Positions 1-8,384 of a stretch of DNA of 64,000 nt are shown here, piece after piece; position 1 is the stretch's first letter; each line of letters starts with the position of its first letter. This stretch comes from an uncultured Marvinbryantia sp. (lineage in GTDB: Bacteria; Bacillota; Clostridia; Lachnospirales; Lachnospiraceae). Made by a program: the position numbers and the translations under genes. Location: contig NZ_CAJKOX010000008.1 in NCBI RefSeq assembly GCF_905201705.1, forward strand, positions 62,001 to 126,000, given 5' to 3'. Under the pieces are notes generated by a model that saw nothing but the letters and a program-made list of their open reading frames with translations, was not told the DNA's origin and did no database searches.

Positions 1-165
1 GGTCGATCCGCTTCCGGTTCCGACTGATAAGTGGTGATTTTTACATAAGTTAATGATAGGTTCAAGTTTTTTCTGCTACAATAATAGTATTTAAATAATA
101 CAAAAAAATGATTCGAAGATTAAGCAAAAAAGAGCAAAAAGCTGGACGAAAAGAAAAATAAGGGA
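1..165. other. Left-edge AT-rich spacer
   Basis: The first 27 bases read as the end of an open frame in frame 1, closing with TGA at 25-27. This could be the C-terminus of a gene outside the window, but it is too short to identify. The rest is AT-rich non-coding sequence in which I see no gene or stable hairpin. Confidence 0.3.
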
Positions 166-194
166 TTGACATTTGGTGAAAATGCTGATACAAT
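166..194 (+). promoter_or_regulatory. Sigma-A promoter of the anmK operon
   Basis: TTGACA (166-171) and TACAAT (189-194) are separated by exactly 17 bp. This is a near-consensus housekeeping promoter, with transcription expected to start near 201. It lies upstream of a terminator, so it makes a short leader before the first gene. Confidence 0.8.
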
Positions 195-200
195 TTTTAC

Positions 201-279
201 AACATCAGATATTAATGGTTGATATTTGATTTCCGTATGGTTATGAAAGCCAACACTATTTTTAGTGTTGGCTTTTTTT
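201..279 (+). promoter_or_regulatory. Candidate ANTAR-controlled antitermination leader
   Basis: The predicted leader begins with hairpin P1: stem 206-214/220-228, loop ATGGT. After one base comes P2: stem 230-236/243-248 with one bulged C, loop ATGGTT at 237-242. An intrinsic terminator follows directly. ATGGTT occurs at the tip of both hairpins (215-220 and 237-242). Known ANTAR targets are two hairpins with hexaloops having A at position 1 and G at position 4, and ATGGTT fits. P1 folds best with a 5- or 7-base loop, so its match is imperfect. An ANTAR regulator is encoded at the end of this operon, which makes autoregulation by antitermination the natural reading. Confidence 0.6.
249..279 (+). 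terminator. Leader terminator ahead of anmK
   Basis: A 9-bp perfect stem (249-257 with 264-272) is extended by AA/TT at its base and followed by a run of seven T (273-279). It sits about 50 bases after the predicted transcription start and 100 bases before the first gene, so it should block the operon unless antiterminated. Confidence 0.85.
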
Positions 280-385
280 GTCTCACTTTGCAGACAGAGC
301 TTTTATATGTTGCGCAACAGGAAACAGGGTGTTTTGATTTCAGGATGATTAAAAAAGAATAAGACAACAGGAAAGGATGAAAAAA

Positions 386-1606
386 ATGGCATTAATTATT
401 GGATTAAACAGCGGAAGCTCCTGCGACGGAGTAGATTGCGCACTGGCGAGAATCGAAATGATGGAAGATGATCAGCCGGGACCGCCGGAATTCATTGACG
501 GAATATCCCTGGACTGGCCCGAGCGGCTTCACCGGATGATCTGGGACGCGTTCGACAACAAGCTGGATCTGTTTGCACTATCAAAATTAAATTATGCGAT
601 CGGCGCTTTTTTCGGTGTCTGCGTGAAAAAGCTGCTGGAGAAGACCGGATATAAACCGGAAGACATCACCTGTATCGGCGTGGACGGACAGCAGGTATAT
701 CTTCATCAGACAGACCGTGAAAAGGCAGACGCGGTTACGGATGAGCAGTATGAAAATGAATTTCCGGATCTGTTTTTGGATGACATTTATGCATATGGAT
801 TCTGCTTCGGGGATGGCTGCGTAGTTTCTGCCTATACAGATATTACCACGGTGTCGCAGTTCCGTCCGGCGGATCATGCGCTTGGCGGACAGGGCGCGCC
901 TCTGATGCAGTATGTGGATTACTGCCTGTTCCGCAACAGCGAGCCGACCATGACGCTCAACATTGGTGGAATCTCCAATGTGCATAAGGTGTACAAAAAC
1001 CGCGACAAAATGCTGGCGTTTGACTGTGGCCCCGGCAACATCATGATCGACTATATTGCCAAGAAGTATTTTGGCGTTCCCTATGATAAAAACGGAGACA
1101 TTGCCGCAAGAGGAAAGTGTGATCCAGCTATGCTGGAGGAACTTCTGAAAGCTCCGTTTTTGCAGAGACCTTATCCGCGTTCCGCATGGAGGGATGATTT
1201 CGATGTGACCTACTCGGAGGCGATGCGTCAGAAGTATGCGCATTTATCAGATGAGGATGTGATGGCTACGTACAATGTTTTCTCCGCGGAGTGTATCACA
1301 AGATGCATTAAGGACTTTACGGATTTATCAGATACGAAAGTGCTGTATGCCAGCGGCGGCGGAGCCTTTAATAAAACCCTTCTGAAGAATATTCAGGAGA
1401 GACTGCCGGAACACATGCGGGTATGCACATCCATGGAAATCGGTATCCCGCCGCAGTTTAAGGAGGCGGTAAAGTTTGCAACCCTGGCATACGGTGCCGT
1501 GAATAGCTGTGCGAATAATATTCCGGGGGCGTGCCGTGCAAGAAAATACGGAGTACTTGGTCATATTTGTGTAGCGCCGCGTTTTGCAAAAGGAACAGAA
1601 TGCTGA
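386..1606 (+). CDS. anmK: AnmK-family anhydro-sugar kinase
   Basis: This belongs to the anhydro-N-acetylmuramic acid kinase family, which opens the 1,6-anhydro bond with water and phosphorylates the sugar using ATP. Family motifs appear in order: GLNSGSSCDGVDCAL near the N-terminus (usual form GLMSGTSxDGxD), GGQGAPL, NIGGISNV, FDCGPGNIMID and GGGAFN. The length of about 406 residues is normal. ATG at 377 abuts its Shine-Dalgarno (369-376), so ATG 386 with 9-base spacing is preferred. It is the first gene of a sugar-transport operon and is not beside cell-wall recycling genes, so the substrate may be an anhydro-sugar other than anhydro-MurNAc. That last point is inference. Confidence 0.8.
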   Translation: MALIIGLNSGSSCDGVDCALARIEMMEDDQPGPPEFIDGISLDWPERLHRMIWDAFDNKLDLFALSKLNYAIGAFFGVCVKKLLEKTGYKPEDITCIGVDGQQVYLHQTDREKADAVTDEQYENEFPDLFLDDIYAYGFCFGDGCVVSAYTDITTVSQFRPADHALGGQGAPLMQYVDYCLFRNSEPTMTLNIGGISNVHKVYKNRDKMLAFDCGPGNIMIDYIAKKYFGVPYDKNGDIAARGKCDPAMLEELLKAPFLQRPYPRSAWRDDFDVTYSEAMRQKYAHLSDEDVMATYNVFSAECITRCIKDFTDLSDTKVLYASGGGAFNKTLLKNIQERLPEHMRVCTSMEIGIPPQFKEAVKFATLAYGAVNSCANNIPGACRARKYGVLGHICVAPRFAKGTEC

Positions 1607-1622
1607 AGTATGGGTGAGATAA

Positions 1623-3104
1623 GTGATTGAATTTAAACATATATGTAAATCCTTTTCCGGCAACAAAGCGCTGGATGACGTAAGCTTTACAGCGGAGTCG
1701 GGGGAAATCCTCGCTCTGCTGGGGCAGAACGGAGCCGGCAAAAGTACGTTGATGAAGATATTATCCGGGGCATACGAAAAGGATTCCGGTTCCATTCTGA
1801 TTAATGGAAAAGAGGTAAATATCTCAGATCCTGTGGAAGGAGAACATCAGGGGATCGGAATTGTGTATCAGGAACTCAGCGGTATCCCGCATCTTACGGT
1901 GTCGGAAAATATTGTAATCGGTAAAGATCCGGTAAAAAAAGGATTCCTGGACAGAAAAGAAGAAAGAGAAATCGCGGGCAGGATGCTGGAAAAACTGGGA
2001 GCCGGTGATATTCCGCTGGATATGACTCTGGGAAAGCTGACCGTATCAAAACAGCAGATCTGCGAGATAGCCAAGTGCATGGCATCGGAACCGGGGATTG
2101 TTGTGTTTGATGAGCCAACCACTGCGCTGACATCTCAGGAAAAGGAAAAGCTGTTTGTCATCATGGACAAAATGAGAAAGGACGGTCTGACGATTATTTT
2201 CGTAACGCATTTTCTGGAGGATGCTATTCGGATGTCTGATAAATGCGTGATCCTGAAAGACGGAAAAGTGGTTTATTCCGGGCAGATGGAGGGAATGGAT
2301 GACAGGAAAATTGTTAATTATATGCTTGCACGCAGGCTGGACAGTTTCTTTCCGAAATATGAAAATTATCAGACAGACCGTGTTGCATTGGAAGTAAAAA
2401 ATCTTTCCGACAGTGTGGTAAATGGATGCAGTTTTCAGGTGGCATACGGGGAAGTACTGGGAATTTCCGGCCTGATCGGCGCGGGGAGGACAGAGCTGGC
2501 ACATCTGCTGATCGGAGAGCGGAAAAAGAGCGGGGGAGAAATTTACATTGACGGCAGACTATGCAGCATTAAAAATGAAAATGACGCGCTGAAATGCGGG
2601 ATGGTCTATGTCAACGAAGACCGCAGAACAGGCGGATTGAATCTCACGCTGGGAATCGATTTTAATATTTCCATTCCGAGCATCGTGCTGGGAAGAAAAG
2701 AAATTATGAACGGACCGTTTGTAAAAAACCGCAGTGTCAGAAAAATGGCGGAAGAGATGATTGAAAAGCTGCAGATCAAGTGCAGCTCGCCGGAAGAAAA
2801 GCCTGTCTTTTTAAGCGGCGGCAACCAGCAAAAGGTTTCTATCGCAAAATGGGTGGCGTCGGGAGCCAGAATTCTGATTTTTGATGAGCCGACAAAGGGA
2901 ATTGATGTATCGGCAAAGGCAAAAGTGTATGAGGTCATCCGGGATCTGGCAAAAGCGGGCTGTGCAATTATTATGATTTCGTCGTATGACCCGGAACTGC
3001 AGGGGGTTTGTGACCGCATCAGTGTGATGTCCAAAGGAAGATTTGTGCAGACCTTTGAGCGGGGGGTTACAGAAGAAGAACTTGTGCTTGCACAGCAAAA
3101 ATAA
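1623..3104 (+). CDS. Ribose-type sugar ABC transporter ATP-binding protein (two NBDs)
   Basis: This is a CUT2-type (RbsA/MglA-like) ATPase with two nucleotide-binding domains in 493 residues. NBD1 is complete: Walker A GQNGAGKST (residues 34-42), a signature region TVSKQQICEIAK and Walker B VVFDEPT. NBD2 has the degenerate Walker A typical of this family (GLIGAGRTEL, no Lys) but keeps LSGGNQQKVSIAKW and ILIFDEPTKGID. The start is GTG, 17 bases after the kinase gene. It energises the permease that follows. Its NBD1 is the evident relative of the dead ABC domain in the histidine kinase at 6541-8364. Confidence 0.92.
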   Translation: MIEFKHICKSFSGNKALDDVSFTAESGEILALLGQNGAGKSTLMKILSGAYEKDSGSILINGKEVNISDPVEGEHQGIGIVYQELSGIPHLTVSENIVIGKDPVKKGFLDRKEEREIAGRMLEKLGAGDIPLDMTLGKLTVSKQQICEIAKCMASEPGIVVFDEPTTALTSQEKEKLFVIMDKMRKDGLTIIFVTHFLEDAIRMSDKCVILKDGKVVYSGQMEGMDDRKIVNYMLARRLDSFFPKYENYQTDRVALEVKNLSDSVVNGCSFQVAYGEVLGISGLIGAGRTELAHLLIGERKKSGGEIYIDGRLCSIKNENDALKCGMVYVNEDRRTGGLNLTLGIDFNISIPSIVLGRKEIMNGPFVKNRSVRKMAEEMIEKLQIKCSSPEEKPVFLSGGNQQKVSIAKWVASGARILIFDEPTKGIDVSAKAKVYEVIRDLAKAGCAIIMISSYDPELQGVCDRISVMSKGRFVQTFERGVTEEELVLAQQK

Positions 3105-3125
3105 GTATGTAAAAGGAGAATGAAT

Positions 3126-4082
3126 GTGGAAGGAATAAAAAATAAACTGAAAGGTCTGTTCAGTGCCCTTGGAATCTTATTTGTGCTGCTGTTTCTCTGC
3201 GTGCTGTTTGCGGTGAAAGCACCGGGCTTTGTCTCGGTAAGAAATCTGTATTATGTACTTCAGCAGGTATCAGTAGTCGGAATCCTTACCATTGGGCAGA
3301 CCTACGTCATTATCAGCAAAGGGATCGATCTGTCACAGGGAGCAATCATCGGGTTTTCCTCTATTATGTCAGCAATCTTAATTGTGAATAAGGGACTGCC
3401 GGTGTGGTGCGCGTTTGTGATTATTATTCTGGCAGGAGCACTGATCGGTTTTATAAATGGGATTCTGATCGCAAAGCTGAATGTCCCTGCAATGATCGCA
3501 ACACTTGGCACAACCAATATTGTTTCAGCTATCGCCCTGCTGAGCTGTAACGGAAGTAATATTTACAGCCTGCCGGCAAGCATAAAAGCGTTTGCAAGCA
3601 TTAAATTGTGGGGCTTTATGCCGGGCATTACCTGTATCATGTTTGTAATGTTTATCGTGGCGTATATTGCGTTGATGAAAACGAAGTTTGGAAGATATAC
3701 CTATGCGATCGGAAGTAATGAACTTTCGGCACGGTTTTCCGGTATCCGGGTGACCAGACATCTGATCAGCGTGTATACGATAAGCGGCATTGTGAGCGCG
3801 GTAGCCGGTGTGATCATGGTTTGCCGCCTGAACAGCGGCGTGGCGACTGCGGGTGATGGATATGAGATGAATTCCATTGCAGCCGTTGTCATTGGAGGCG
3901 GCAGCCTTTTCGGCGGCGAGGGCAGTATTATCGGATCTCTTGTGGGAGCGCTGATTATGTCCGTCTTATCAAATGGACTGCAGTTAATGGGAATTTCTAC
4001 TTACTGGCAGAAGCTCTTTGTGGGCGTTGTTCTGATAGGAGCGGTCGTAATTGACAATCTCAGACGTAAAAAAATGTCTTAA
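3126..4082 (+). CDS. Ribose-type sugar ABC transporter permease
   Basis: An integral membrane protein of about 318 residues with 8 to 10 hydrophobic segments. It has the RbsC-family block TIGQTYVIISKGIDLSQGA and a conserved GGGSLFGGEGS loop near the C-terminus. An ATG at 3120 leaves one base after AGGAG (3114-3118); GTG at 3126 leaves seven and is the likelier start. It forms the pore of a CUT2 importer with the flanking ATPase and binding protein. Confidence 0.9.
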   Translation: MEGIKNKLKGLFSALGILFVLLFLCVLFAVKAPGFVSVRNLYYVLQQVSVVGILTIGQTYVIISKGIDLSQGAIIGFSSIMSAILIVNKGLPVWCAFVIIILAGALIGFINGILIAKLNVPAMIATLGTTNIVSAIALLSCNGSNIYSLPASIKAFASIKLWGFMPGITCIMFVMFIVAYIALMKTKFGRYTYAIGSNELSARFSGIRVTRHLISVYTISGIVSAVAGVIMVCRLNSGVATAGDGYEMNSIAAVVIGGGSLFGGEGSIIGSLVGALIMSVLSNGLQLMGISTYWQKLFVGVVLIGAVVIDNLRRKKMS

Positions 4083-4126
4083 AAGACATCAAAATTATAA
4101 TTATAATGAAGAAAGGAAAAAAGATT

Positions 4127-5122
4127 ATGAAGAAAAGAAACGTATTACTGACAACGGCAATGATGGCGGCAATGCTTGCGGCAGGCGGGCAGGCAGTAAT
4201 GGCAGAAGACGGAGGACTGACGATTCAGATTATCCCCATGTCTACAGCATCGGATTACTGGAATGCGCTGCGCAAGGGCGCGGAAGCGGCGGCGGAAGAA
4301 TTTGGAGAAGCGTATGGCGGGATCACGATCCAGTATGACGGGCCGGCAAGAAACGGAGATTCCCAGGGGCAGATTGATATTATGAATAATGCGGTAACGG
4401 CGGGAGTAGACGGTATTCTGCTGGCGGCAACCGATCCGGAGGCTCTGTTATCGGCGGTACAGGACGCGGAGGCGTCAGGAGTGCCGGTGTGTACGGTAGA
4501 CAGCGGCGTTACGCCGAATGATGCAAGCTCTTTTATCTGCACCGATAACATTACTGGCTGCAAAGCGCTCGGTGAATATATGGCAGAGCTGATCGATTAT
4601 GAAGGAAAATATGCAATTATCGGTGATAACTATGCATTTGCAGCAGGAGTGGACAGACCGGAAGGGTTTAATCAGGGAATGCAGCAGTATGAGGGAATTG
4701 AGTATCTTGGAATTCAGCTTGCAGACAGCGATATTCCAACGGCAGAATCTATGGCACTGAATTATCTGACGGCAAACCCGGATATCAGCGTTTTATTCTG
4801 CTCAAACGATGCGGCGATCACCGGAGCCTGCAACGCATTCCTGCAGGAGGGTATCTGCGGAGAAGTTAAGCTTTGTTCGGTAGACGTAAGTAATGATATC
4901 ATTTCTTATATCAGAACCGGCATGGTATCTGCAACCGTTCTCCAGAGTCCGTACAATATGGGATATGAAGGCGTAAAGACAATTCTTGCTATTAAGGATG
5001 GAGAAGAAGTGGAAAAACAGGTAGACGCAGGGACCTATCTGCTGACATTAGATAATCTGGATACGGAAGAGGCGATCGAGGCGATCCGCCAGTATCTGCC
5101 GGATTATGAGCCGGAGCAGTAA
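4127..5122 (+). CDS. Sugar-binding protein of the ribose type
   Basis: A periplasmic-binding-protein-like fold (Peripla_BP_4/RbsB) of 331 residues that captures a sugar outside the cell for the adjacent transporter. The N-terminus is a secretion signal (MKKRNV, a hydrophobic stretch, then AVMAED). No lipobox cysteine is visible, unusual for a Gram-positive binding protein, so how it stays at the surface is unclear. The body has typical blocks such as DGILLAATDPEAL and CSNDAAITGACNAF. ATG 4106 lies inside the purine-rich Shine-Dalgarno region; ATG 4127 is the proper start. Confidence 0.88.
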   Translation: MKKRNVLLTTAMMAAMLAAGGQAVMAEDGGLTIQIIPMSTASDYWNALRKGAEAAAEEFGEAYGGITIQYDGPARNGDSQGQIDIMNNAVTAGVDGILLAATDPEALLSAVQDAEASGVPVCTVDSGVTPNDASSFICTDNITGCKALGEYMAELIDYEGKYAIIGDNYAFAAGVDRPEGFNQGMQQYEGIEYLGIQLADSDIPTAESMALNYLTANPDISVLFCSNDAAITGACNAFLQEGICGEVKLCSVDVSNDIISYIRTGMVSATVLQSPYNMGYEGVKTILAIKDGEEVEKQVDAGTYLLTLDNLDTEEAIEAIRQYLPDYEPEQ

Positions 5123-5132
5123 GGAGAAGCGC

Positions 5133-5819
5133 ATGAAACAGAAGTTTTCGGCATCCTTAATGGGAATGGACTGGATGAATGCGCAGAGACAGATTCTTTC
5201 TCTGAATAATCATACGGACCGCTATCATGTGGATATTATCGACTGGCATTATGCAAAGAATATGTGTCTGTCACCGGAATTTATTTCCCAGATGCGTCCG
5301 ATTGCCAAAAAGCCGATCGAGGTGCATCTGATGGTGGAGGGAACAGAGCTGGAGATTGCAATGGCATCTATAAAGGCCGGAGCTGACATTATATCGTTCC
5401 AGGCAGAAAATATCAGACAAAATGTATTTAAATATATAGATGCGGTAAAAAGCAGCGGAAAAAAATTCGGCGTGGTGGTAAATCCTGCCACGCCGCTGGA
5501 AGAAATTCAGTATTACATTGATCAGATCGATCTTCTTACTTTTATGGCGGTGACACCTGGGTTTGCGGGACAGAAACTGGTTGTTCCGGTTCTGGATAAA
5601 ATACGGAAAGCACACCGGCTCAGAGAAAAACATCATTTTTCATTTGAGACGCAGATAGACGGCGGCTGTCATCCGGAGAGACTGAGGGAAGTGTACGAAA
5701 CAGGTGTAGATTATATTATTCTTGGGAATACCTGTCTGTACAGCCAGTCGAAAGATCCGGATGTGGCGTGGCAGAAAATGGAGGAAATGTTTGCAAGCGC
5801 AATCGCAGACGGGAATTGA
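5133..5819 (+). CDS. Allulose-6-phosphate 3-epimerase-like enzyme (ribulose-phosphate epimerase family)
   Basis: A TIM-barrel ketose-phosphate 3-epimerase of 228 residues. It resembles AlsE (D-allulose-6-phosphate to fructose-6-phosphate) more than ribulose-5-phosphate epimerase: SASLMGMD at the N-terminus, HVDIIDWHYAKNMCLSP, VHLMVEG, NPATP, MAVTPGFAGQ and a QIDGGC block. One oddity is DW where the family motif has DG (HVDIIDWHY). ATG 5133 follows AAGGAGA in the end of the binding-protein gene; an upstream in-frame ATG at 5106 overlaps that gene. A sugar ABC importer plus AlsE-type enzyme recalls the allose operon, with an AnmK kinase in place of the usual ROK kinase. Confidence 0.85.
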   Translation: MKQKFSASLMGMDWMNAQRQILSLNNHTDRYHVDIIDWHYAKNMCLSPEFISQMRPIAKKPIEVHLMVEGTELEIAMASIKAGADIISFQAENIRQNVFKYIDAVKSSGKKFGVVVNPATPLEEIQYYIDQIDLLTFMAVTPGFAGQKLVVPVLDKIRKAHRLREKHHFSFETQIDGGCHPERLREVYETGVDYIILGNTCLYSQSKDPDVAWQKMEEMFASAIADGN

Positions 5820-5832
5820 TCGGACAGGTTTT

Positions 5833-5870
5833 GTAACAGTTCAGACAGGGCAGCTTGCCTGGACTGTTAC
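5833..5870 (+). repeat. 12-bp stem hairpin between the epimerase and ANTAR genes
   Basis: Positions 5833-5844 pair with 5859-5870 over 12 bp including one G-T pair, with an inner GCA/TGC in the loop. Only four T follow at 5876-5879, so it is a weak or partial terminator, or a processing hairpin that lowers expression of the downstream regulators. The stem ends GTAACAGT/ACTGTTAC resemble the ends of the palindromes at 38271 and 42497. Confidence 0.6.
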
Positions 5871-5883
5871 CAGGATTTTATAG

Positions 5884-5912
5884 TTGTATGCGAATTGCCG
5901 CTGTGAGATAAT
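5884..5912 (+). promoter_or_regulatory. Possible secondary promoter for the ANTAR/kinase pair
   Basis: TTGTAT (5884-5889), 17 bp, GATAAT (5907-5912). The -35 is weak (3 of 6) and the -10 good (5 of 6). If real, it gives basal regulator expression independent of the operon leader. Confidence 0.35.
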
Positions 5913-5936
5913 GAACAAAGAAAGGAATGGGGAGGT

Positions 5937-6524
5937 ATGAAGACTTCATTGCGGATATTTATTGCGGAAGACGAGGCGATTATTCTGAGTTCTTTCAGAG
6001 CGGCAATTGAACATATGGGGCATAGTGTGGCCGGCTTTGCTCTGGATGGGGAGACGGCACAGAAGATGATAAAGGAAATTAGCCCGGATCTGGTATTAAT
6101 TGATATCAATTTACCGAAAAAAACGGGAATTGAAGTAATACGGGCGGTCAATCAGGATACGCTGATACCGTGTATTGTCATTACCGGTTATTATTCGGAT
6201 ATGCTGATTGAAGATGCGGCAAAGGCAGGAGCGTTTGGGTATCTGCTGAAGCCGGTGGATGTCAAGCAGCTTGAGGCGGCGATACGGATCGCACAGGCAC
6301 GGTATCAGGAATTTCAGGAACTTTATAAAGAGTCTTCTTCACTGAAAAATGCTCTGGAGGTGCGGAAGTATGTGGAAAAGGCCAAGGGAATTTTGATGAG
6401 AAGAGGCGGTCTGCAGGAAGAAGAGGCGATGAAAGCGCTTCAGAAAAAGAGCAAGGATACAAATAAAAAACTGATCGTGATCGCAAAAGAAATTATCGCA
6501 GCGGATAAGCTGCTGGATATATAA
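5937..6524 (+). CDS. ANTAR-domain response regulator (RNA-binding antiterminator)
   Basis: A 195-residue protein with a receiver domain (acidic residues in IAEDEA, phospho-acceptor Asp in LVLIDINLP, conserved Lys in YLLKPVD), a coiled linker and a C-terminal ANTAR domain (VEKAKGILMRRGGLQEEEAM). ANTAR proteins of the EutV/AmiR type bind paired hairpins in nascent RNA when phosphorylated and prevent termination. The next gene encodes its likely kinase. The predicted RNA target is the leader at 201-279. GGAGG lies only one base before the ATG, so initiation may be weak. Confidence 0.92.
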   Translation: MKTSLRIFIAEDEAIILSSFRAAIEHMGHSVAGFALDGETAQKMIKEISPDLVLIDINLPKKTGIEVIRAVNQDTLIPCIVITGYYSDMLIEDAAKAGAFGYLLKPVDVKQLEAAIRIAQARYQEFQELYKESSSLKNALEVRKYVEKAKGILMRRGGLQEEEAMKALQKKSKDTNKKLIVIAKEIIAADKLLDI

Positions 6525-6540
6525 AGGTTTGGGAGCCGTT

Positions 6541-8364
6541 ATGTTTGAGATTCGCGGGTTGGATGCCAGAACATCCAGTGGAAGAATAAAAAATTTTAAT
6601 TACCGGGTGAAACCATCCTCGGTGAATGCGATTCTCTGCCCCAATGTCACTTTTCTGGATGAGCTTCTTAGTGTTTTGCAGAATGAAAGCTATGTGACGG
6701 CGGGGGAGATTCTTTTAGATGGGAAAAACTATTATAAAGAGATAGAAAATAACAGAGTGCAGGTTATTTTCGATTTTAATGCGCTATACGATAATCTGTC
6801 CGTTGCAGATAATATTATGTTGAAACGGAAAGGTTTTTTCTGTTTTCCGAAGAAACCAAGAAATGAAGAGTATAAAAAGCTCCAGGAAGAGACTGGCTTT
6901 TATATTAAAGGAAATACAAAGGCGAGAAATCTGTCAAAGGAACAGAAAAAGATTGTAGAAATTATGAAAGCATATTATACATGTCCCGGACTTCTGATTA
7001 TCAGAGAGATATCGAATGCGCTTTCGTATAAGAATTTTGCAATTTTTTTAAGCATTTTGGAGAAGCTGAAACACCGGGGCGTATGTATCTGGTATTTTTC
7101 CAGTCAGTGGGAGGAAATTATTAAGCTTGCGGATGAGGTGACGGTTTTCTCTCATGGAGAGGAATATGGAACCTATCCGGTGGAGGATATTAAGAAGGAT
7201 CCACGGAAATTTTTTTATATCATGGTGGGTGGGCATGATTACCGTGACAGCCACGAGCAGCAGGAGGATAAACTGCTGATGCTGAGAGGACTGAATGAAA
7301 ATATGCAGGAGCTTGCGGAGTGTTACGATATCAGAAAATCCATGTACGTCTTTGCACAGTATCTTGTCAAAGAACTCAAGGCGGCAAACTGTGTTATTTA
7401 CATGGATGATGAGCGGGAAAAAAATCTCCTGAAAATTGTTGCAAAAGATTACAGCGGAGCGGAAAAGCTTTTTTTGAGCAAGGAAACGCTGATGCATATT
7501 ATGGATGAGAATCATTTCATGTATATAAATGATAATGAAACCTTTTTTGAAGAGTGCTTTGGAAAGAACCCGCAGATAAAAGCGGTACTGTTTTATCCGT
7601 TTCACTGCGGGGTGCAGATGCGTCTGCTGATTCAGGTATGCTACGCGGATCTTTATCTGTATTCCGAAAAAGAGACGCTGATTCTGAACTGGATTGCAAA
7701 AGAGATGAGTATTATCCTGGAAAATTCCAGGTTAATGGGGAATTCTGTTCTTCTCCAGGAAACACATCACCGGATAAAAAATAATCTGCAGATTATTATC
7801 AGTTTAATGGAACTTGAAAAAAATACAGTGTATTTAAAGATTGAGGATCCAAATGCGGCTGAACAGATGCGCAGTATTCTGGATTCTGTAATAAGCAGAG
7901 TGAAAAGTATTGCACAGATACATAATATCCTTTCCAGAGAAAATGTGGGGAAAGATATTATTAATATGTACGTGATCGTCGATGAGATCCGGCGGTTTTA
8001 TCAGGGGATGGCGGAGATCCGGCTGGAATTCGAGGAAATCTTTGTGCCGTATGGAAAAGCGATTTCCATAGCCCTGATTGCGAATGAATTGATTAATAAT
8101 GCGGTAAAACATAATAAAGTGACAGCAGATCAGCTTAGCATCGTTATCCGCGCACGACATGACCGGCAGCGGAAGGTATATATTCTGTCTTTCGAAGACA
8201 ATGGCTGCGGATATCCGGAAGGAATTGATGTCACTGCCGGGCAGGGAGTCGGCACAATGATCATACAGTCGATTGTCTGCTATGAACTCGGAGGAAACTG
8301 GAAATGTTACAACGATCATGGAGCACATACAGAAATCGAGATACCGGTACCGGCGCTGCAGTAA
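6541..8364 (+). CDS. Histidine kinase fused to a dead sugar-ABC ATPase domain (pseudo-NBD-GAF-HisKA_2-HATPase)
   Basis: A soluble 607-residue kinase with no membrane segment. Residues 1-230 align with NBD1 of RbsA/AlsA-type ATPases, but every catalytic motif is lost. Walker A is CPNVTFLDEL (32-40), with no GKST. The Q-loop Gln is gone (VIFDFN). The signature region is LSKEQKKIVEIMKAY (131-145). Walker B is LLIIREIS, with Arg-Glu for Asp-Glu. The switch His is replaced in YFSSQW. A GAF-like region follows at about 250-400, then HisKA_2 (ETHHRIKNNLQ, 407-417) and HATPase (NELINNAVKHN, DNGCGYP, GQGVGT). This is the EutW layout with a pseudo-ATPase as sensor. I infer it may dock on the operon's own permease. 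ATG 6541 follows GGGAG; a TTG at 6529 is an alternative. Confidence 0.85.
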   Translation: MFEIRGLDARTSSGRIKNFNYRVKPSSVNAILCPNVTFLDELLSVLQNESYVTAGEILLDGKNYYKEIENNRVQVIFDFNALYDNLSVADNIMLKRKGFFCFPKKPRNEEYKKLQEETGFYIKGNTKARNLSKEQKKIVEIMKAYYTCPGLLIIREISNALSYKNFAIFLSILEKLKHRGVCIWYFSSQWEEIIKLADEVTVFSHGEEYGTYPVEDIKKDPRKFFYIMVGGHDYRDSHEQQEDKLLMLRGLNENMQELAECYDIRKSMYVFAQYLVKELKAANCVIYMDDEREKNLLKIVAKDYSGAEKLFLSKETLMHIMDENHFMYINDNETFFEECFGKNPQIKAVLFYPFHCGVQMRLLIQVCYADLYLYSEKETLILNWIAKEMSIILENSRLMGNSVLLQETHHRIKNNLQIIISLMELEKNTVYLKIEDPNAAEQMRSILDSVISRVKSIAQIHNILSRENVGKDIINMYVIVDEIRRFYQGMAEIRLEFEEIFVPYGKAISIALIANELINNAVKHNKVTADQLSIVIRARHDRQRKVYILSFEDNGCGYPEGIDVTAGQGVGTMIIQSIVCYELGGNWKCYNDHGAHTEIEIPVPALQ

Positions 8365-8382
8365 AGCAGGGCCGGTATTTTT
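8348..8382 (+). terminator. Terminator of the anmK-ANTAR operon
   Basis: A GC-rich stem (8348-8359 with 8366-8377, one mismatch) overlaps the stop codon of the kinase and is followed by five T (8378-8382). It cleanly ends the operon. Confidence 0.85.
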
Positions 8383-8384
8383 AT

